Shown: positions 15,400 through 18,394 of the stretch, piece after piece
How the letters are laid out: every line of letters starts with the position of its first letter
Numbering within the stretch: the stretch's first letter is position 1
Origin: an uncultured Actinomycetes bacterium
Lineage (GTDB): Bacteria > Actinomycetota > Actinomycetes > Nanopelagicales > Nanopelagicaceae
Direction of reading: 5' to 3'
Assembly: GCA_903820565.1 (NCBI GenBank)
Contig: CAIJHZ010000182.1
Location: forward strand, 1-18,394
DNA: 18,394 nt
Translations under genes and position numbers: made by a program
Notes under the pieces: generated by a model
Told to the model about the DNA's origin: nothing
Database searches by the model: none
What the model saw: only the letters and a program-made list of their open reading frames with translations

Positions 15400-16458
15400 A
15401 TGCCTGCAGTAACCGTCAGCGACATCACCGTATTGCCTCGCGTTAACGAAGTTCCTGGCGCGCGTGCTCGCACAGTAAAGAGCATTACGACAGCGCCACA
15501 AGGTTTCGAAGGTGAAGGCTTTCCGGTTCGTCGCGCATTTGCTGGTGTTGATATGGCAGAACTTGATCCATTTATTCACTTAGATCAAATGGGTGAAGTT
15601 GAATACGCACCGGGTGAACCAAAGGGAACTCCTTGGCACCCACACCGCGGATTTGAAACAGTTACATACATTATTGATGGAATCTTTGATCACCAAGATA
15701 ACAATGGTGGTGGTGGAACGATTTCAAATGGCGATACGCAATGGATGACAGCTGGTGCGGGAATTTTGCATATTGAAACTCCCCCAGAGAGTTTGGTTAT
15801 GTCAGGTGGTTTATTCCACGGATTCCAGTTGTGGGTTAACTTGCCTGCGGCCAAGAAGTGGTCACCTCCTGCATACCAAGATGTTCGTGCAAAAGATGTC
15901 GCGTTGTTGTCTTCAGTAGATGGTGGTTCATTGTTGCGTGTTATCGCCGGTGAAGTTGACGGCCACTTTGGTCCTGGTTCAACACAAACTCCAATTACTT
16001 TATTGCATGCAACTGTCGCAGCTGGTGCGGAATTACGATTGCCATGGCGCAAGGATTACAACGCACTTGTATACACAATTGCAGGACATGGATTTGTTGG
16101 CGATGAAGCCCGTCCTGTGCAGATGGGTCAATTAACTGTCTTCGGTGATGGTGACACAATCGTTGTGCGAGCTGCTAATCAGCAAGAAGCGCGTTCGCCA
16201 GAGCTTGAACTATTTGTTCTCGGTGGTGCACCAATTAAAGAGCCTGTTGCATGGATGGGGCCTTTTGTTATGAACACAAAGCGCGAAGTTCTGCAGGCGT
16301 TTGAGGATTTCCAAAAGGGATTGCTTGGTTCAATTCCTGCTATTTATAAGGATGATGCCAAGGCAAAGACTCCGCTTAATCGCAGTGGTGAGGGATCGAA
16401 GTTAGGCGCGGATGTGCTTGATGTGCATGGCGCGCCTACTGACCTACAAGAAGGTTAA
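15400..16458 (+). CDS. Pirin family protein
   Basis: 352 residues, a bicupin of the pirin family. Metal-binding residues in the N-terminal cupin are His80 and His82 (GTPWHPHRGFETVTY) and His124/Glu126 (GILHIETP), the standard 3-His-1-Glu set. The block DPFIHLDQMGEVEYAPGEPKGTPWHPHRG is strongly conserved in the family. The C-terminal cupin (about 180-300) has degenerate metal residues, as usual, and the last 50 residues form a helical/flexible extension. Some bacterial pirins degrade flavonoids such as quercetin and others bind metabolic enzymes; the role here is not predictable. AAGGAG (15388-15393) lies 6 nt before the ATG. Its own promoter, with an inverted repeat, suggests inducible expression. 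Confidence 0.92.
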   Translation: MPAVTVSDITVLPRVNEVPGARARTVKSITTAPQGFEGEGFPVRRAFAGVDMAELDPFIHLDQMGEVEYAPGEPKGTPWHPHRGFETVTYIIDGIFDHQDNNGGGGTISNGDTQWMTAGAGILHIETPPESLVMSGGLFHGFQLWVNLPAAKKWSPPAYQDVRAKDVALLSSVDGGSLLRVIAGEVDGHFGPGSTQTPITLLHATVAAGAELRLPWRKDYNALVYTIAGHGFVGDEARPVQMGQLTVFGDGDTIVVRAANQQEARSPELELFVLGGAPIKEPVAWMGPFVMNTKREVLQAFEDFQKGLLGSIPAIYKDDAKAKTPLNRSGEGSKLGADVLDVHGAPTDLQEG

Positions 16459-16464
16459 TCAACC

Positions 16465-16479
16465 TGTAATACTAGATAA
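16465..16479 (+). promoter_or_regulatory. Possible extended -10 element before the GNAT gene
   Basis: TGTAATACT (16465-16473) reads as an extended -10 (TGn plus AATACT) and ends 6 nt before the ATG at 16480, in the 21-nt gap after the pirin gene. There is no Shine-Dalgarno sequence. No -35 box is evident, but extended -10 promoters may lack one. Confidence 0.35.
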
Positions 16480-17037
16480 ATGATCTGGTGGCCAACAGAA
16501 GTACCAACCTTGCAATATGGGTTGATCACGCTTCGAAAGCCTGAAGAACGCGACATAGTTCCGATCTTTGAAGGTGTCCAAGATCCTTTGATTCCAAAGT
16601 TCACCCGTATCCCAGCTAATTATCAAATAGCCAATGCTGAGCATTACGTTCGTGAACGCTCCCCTAATGGCTTCACTATGCAGACAGAAATTCAACTAGT
16701 CCTTGAATACGATGGAAATTTAGCAGGAGCACTTTCTTTCCACACACTGGTCCTTGATGAAGCTAAGGCTGAAATCGGTTATTGGGTAACGGCAGATGCT
16801 CGGGGCAAAGGAATTGCAACGGCTGCCACCAAGCTATTAACCGGTTATGGCTTTGAAACTATTGGTTTCCATCGCATAGAGGCCTTAGTTGTTGAATCAA
16901 ACAAGCCATCACTGAAGGTTCTCACCAACGCTGGCTATGAACAAGAAGGTGTTTTGAGGGACAAGTCCTGTTGTGGGGACGGAACTCGTGAGAACATGGT
17001 GTTGTTCGCCGCACTTCGACATGAGTGGGAGGCCTAG
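16480..17037 (+). CDS. GNAT family N-acetyltransferase (RimJ/RimL type)
   Basis: 185 residues, cytosolic. It transfers acetyl from acetyl-CoA to an amino group; RimJ/RimL relatives modify the N-terminus of ribosomal proteins or small amines. The opening LITLRKPEERDIVPIFEG, the acetyl-CoA-binding motif A (EIGYWVTADARGKGIATAA, with RGKGIA as the pyrophosphate loop near residues 107-112), and motif B (RIEALVVESNKPSLKVLTNAGYEQEGVLRD) are all in place. A CC pair (DKSCCGDGTRENM) near the C-terminus replaces the more usual residues before the final strand. The substrate is unknown. The downstream membrane-protein gene starts 2 nt after its stop and uses a Shine-Dalgarno sequence inside this gene, so the two are likely co-transcribed. 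Confidence 0.9.
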   Translation: MIWWPTEVPTLQYGLITLRKPEERDIVPIFEGVQDPLIPKFTRIPANYQIANAEHYVRERSPNGFTMQTEIQLVLEYDGNLAGALSFHTLVLDEAKAEIGYWVTADARGKGIATAATKLLTGYGFETIGFHRIEALVVESNKPSLKVLTNAGYEQEGVLRDKSCCGDGTRENMVLFAALRHEWEA

Positions 17038-17039
17038 AA

Positions 17040-17471
17040 ATGGAATCACTTGCCTACCTTGTTGTCATCATCTTTATGATCACCCTATTTTCAGGACCAT
17101 TTGCAATTGCATTAACTTCACACCGATTACTGAAATTCTTGAATTCTAAGGAAAGTGTTCCATGGGCAATTGTTAATGTGCTCCGCAAGATTATTCATGG
17201 ACTAATAATTGTAATTGGAACTTTCCTTGGTTTCTCATTAGTGTCCATGGGAGGAGTAACTGTCGCAAAGTTCTTTGGCGCTTACGCAATTGTGTCTGCG
17301 TATATCGCCTTACGTCGCGAGTACTTCCCTGACTTTTACTTGCTTGCGACCATTGGAAATAAATTAGGCATACGAAAAGTTGGTCCTGGTGATCATGGGC
17401 CAAAATTGAAGTGGAAAAAGAATGGTCGTTCATCAGGTGAAGATGGATATGGACCTGGGGGGCAGCATTAA
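17040..17471 (+). CDS. Small membrane protein of unknown function
   Basis: 143 residues from the ATG at 17040, which has GGGAGG 7 nt upstream; an in-frame GTG at 17025 has none and is less likely. Three hydrophobic stretches are visible: residues about 3-24, 45-67 and 71-88, with a short basic loop between the first two. The last 45 residues are hydrophilic, with KKVGPGD-like and GGQH-ending sequence rich in Gly, Lys and Asp, probably cytosolic. I do not recognise a family. It is likely co-transcribed with the GNAT gene. The reading frame stays open for 40 codons past its TAA, described separately. Confidence 0.7.
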   Translation: MESLAYLVVIIFMITLFSGPFAIALTSHRLLKFLNSKESVPWAIVNVLRKIIHGLIIVIGTFLGFSLVSMGGVTVAKFFGAYAIVSAYIALRREYFPDFYLLATIGNKLGIRKVGPGDHGPKLKWKKNGRSSGEDGYGPGGQH

Positions 17472-17629
17472 GTGTTTGATTTTGGCGTTACGCACAAAAT
17501 AACTGGTCTAGAAGTATCAATTAAAGGTTCCAGAAACCCAAGAAATTACGAATATTGGCATTCACCCCTTGAACTTAAACTCAGGAGAGGATAGTTTTCC
17601 AGTATGGCTCAATTCCTGGGGAGGAAAAC
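17472..17629 (+). other. Intergenic gap of 158 bp with a short open frame
   Basis: The gap separates the small membrane protein from the secreted protein. It begins with GTG at 17472, directly after the stop and in the same frame, giving 40 sense codons ending at TAG 17592-17594. No Shine-Dalgarno sequence can be separated from the upstream coding end. No known domain is seen. The 3' part carries the candidate promoter 17569-17597. Confidence 0.3.
17569..17597 (+). promoter_or_regulatory. Promoter of the secreted-protein gene
   Basis: TTGAAC (17569-17574), a 17-nt spacer and TAGTTT (17592-17597): the same -35 sequence and spacing as the candidate promoter at 178-206 on the other strand. Initiation about 7 nt downstream would give a leader of roughly 26 nt holding the GGGGAGG ribosome binding site (17618-17624). 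Confidence 0.6.
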
Positions 17630-18190
17630 ATGAATAGATTAGCAAGGTCGACGATAACAGCTGCTCTTCTCATCATAATTCCCCTAACTGGCATACCTGC
17701 TTCTTATTCGGCAGAAAAGTCTGCAGAATACAAAGCAGCGCTTGCACAGATGAGAGTTACAAAAGACGACTTTAAAGAAACCGCATATTATGAAGACAAA
17801 TCAAGCCCGCGGTACACAAACGCAAATGGCTTCTACATTTATGTCGGCACGAAAAAGGGTTCGAGTCCAACTTTGTTTCTTAGAATCCAATATTACGGCG
17901 AAGACTGGTTATTTATTGAAAAATATCTCTTTAAGGTCGATGGCTATACAAATGAAATTGACCCTAGCTATGGCGATGTTGAGACAGATAACGATTCTAA
18001 GGTTTGGGAATGGTACAACGAGCCAGTAACTAAACCCCAACTGGATCTGATTAAGAAGATAGCGACTTCCAAAAAGGCCGTGATGCGCATTGAAGGCTCT
18101 AAGTACTATAAGGATGTGACCATATCTTCGACCCAAAAGAAAGCTATAAGTAGAGTACTAACTCTTTATACTGGTCTAGGTGGAAAATAA
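17630..18190 (+). CDS. Secreted protein of unknown function
   Basis: 186 residues with a strong ribosome binding site, GGGGAGG, 5 nt before the ATG. Residues 1-28 form a clear Sec signal peptide: basic MNRLAR, a hydrophobic core TAALLIIIPLTGIPA, and a cleavage site after SYSA. The mature part is rich in Lys, Tyr, Asp and Ser, with a region (about 60-100) of alternating hydrophobic residues (FYIYVGTKKG, LFLRIQYYGEDWLFIEKYLF) that suggests a beta-sheet domain. There are no cysteines in the mature part and no TM helix. I recognise no family. It is the last gene before tmRNA, has its own promoter, and its codon use is somewhat more AT-rich than the housekeeping genes nearby, so recent acquisition is possible. 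Confidence 0.75.
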   Translation: MNRLARSTITAALLIIIPLTGIPASYSAEKSAEYKAALAQMRVTKDDFKETAYYEDKSSPRYTNANGFYIYVGTKKGSSPTLFLRIQYYGEDWLFIEKYLFKVDGYTNEIDPSYGDVETDNDSKVWEWYNEPVTKPQLDLIKKIATSKKAVMRIEGSKYYKDVTISSTQKKAISRVLTLYTGLGGK

Positions 18191-18204
18191 AGAACTAAAT
18201 TTTT

Positions 18205-18224
18205 TCATTTGACTGCACAAATGA
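18205..18224. repeat. Weak inverted repeat between the secreted-protein gene and tmRNA
   Basis: TCATTTG (18205-18211) and CAAATGA (18218-18224) form a 7-bp stem with a 6-nt loop. It lies between the convergent secreted-protein gene and ssrA and may help 3'-end formation, but neither strand has a T run after the stem, so it is not a standard terminator. Confidence 0.3.
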
Positions 18225-18237
18225 GTAAAACGTCTAG

Positions 18238-18394
18238 TGGAGGTGCCGGGAATCGAACCCGGGTCCTTCGGTATTAAAACAGGGCTTCTACGGGCGTAGT
18301 GTGACTATCGCTTTCTCAGTCCCGAAGTTTTTACACACATCACTTCGACGAACTCAGTTGCAAAACTGTTCTCCTTCATCGTCTGCAACACCAA
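18238..18394 (-). ncRNA. ssrA: tmRNA (transfer-messenger RNA), 3' part, cut by the window edge
   Basis: tmRNA rescues ribosomes stalled on broken mRNAs and adds a degradation tag, working with SmpB. On the minus strand the 3' end shows the tRNA-like domain: GGACCCGGGTTCGATT, with a T-arm stem CCGGG/CCCGG around a TTCGATT loop, followed by the acceptor strand CACCTCC and discriminator A at 18238. The GGGACTGAGAAAGCGATAG stretch upstream is typical of the pseudoknot region of actinobacterial tmRNA. The 5' half and the tag reading frame lie beyond the right edge. The genome reads CTA rather than CCA after the discriminator, so CCA would have to be added by nucleotidyltransferase. Confidence 0.9.

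Noticed and set aside
18205..18224. Hairpin as an intrinsic terminator for ssrA or for the secreted-protein gene
   Set aside because: The stem is weak and no T run follows it on either strand.
18294..18394. An ssrA tag reading frame starting GCA GAC GAT on the minus strand near 18384
   Set aside because: It does not end in the expected Ala-Leu-Ala-Ala type tag and lies too close to the 3' end; the true tag should lie beyond the window edge.

Overview
The window looks like a piece of a streamlined, rather AT-rich actinobacterial chromosome, most like the freshwater acI lineage (Candidatus Nanopelagicales, the Planktophila/Nanopelagicus group). This is inference. The gene content is actinobacterial: a DUF3039 protein, a clpS-DUF2017 pair, murI-rph-rdgB, a separate-subunit PntAA/PntAB/PntB transhydrogenase, a DivIVA-like coiled-coil protein and lysine/alanine-rich H1-like tails. 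The base composition is well below that of typical high-GC Actinobacteria. Genes are packed tightly, with many 0-4 nt junctions, and no IS element, phage gene, CRISPR array or rRNA is visible.

Layout. (a) 1-268: the first codons of a leftward gene, its long leader and candidate promoter, and a strong terminator for the DUF885 gene. (b) 269-2652: a leftward DUF885 metallopeptidase-like gene, divergent from a TrhA/hemolysin III-like membrane protein. (c) 2725-5339: a rightward DivIVA-like coiled-coil protein with a basic tail, then an acyltransferase-3/SGNH fusion, ending at a bidirectional terminator (5361-5392). (d) 11538 down to 5418: a leftward run of eight genes, DUF3039 - GH18 glycosidase - clpS - DUF2017 - murI - rph - rdgB - H1-like/TM/FN3 protein. 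(e) 11592-15337: argF followed by pntAA-pntAB-pntB. (f) 15400-18190: pirin, GNAT acetyltransferase, a small membrane protein and a secreted protein of unknown function. (g) 18238-18394: the 3' part of tmRNA (ssrA) on the minus strand, cut by the window edge.

How the genes work together. The leftward run joins cell-wall functions (glutamate racemase, a secreted GH18 enzyme) with protein quality control (ClpS) and RNA/nucleotide housekeeping (RNase PH, XTP/dITP pyrophosphatase). ArgF makes citrulline for arginine synthesis. PntAA/AB/B uses the proton motive force to make NADPH. tmRNA and ClpS both feed substrates to Clp proteases.

Most interesting points. Two neighbouring genes carry the same histone H1-like K/A/P repeat, one on a coiled coil and one as the cytosolic tail of a membrane-anchored FN3 protein. 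Several genes (trhA, argF, pntAA, perhaps the GNAT and murI) have a TANNNT -10 box 6-7 nt before the start codon, the arrangement of leaderless transcription, and the argF stop codon lies inside the pntAA -10 box. An inverted repeat sits in the spacer of the pirin promoter. The leader at the left edge can hide its own Shine-Dalgarno sequence.
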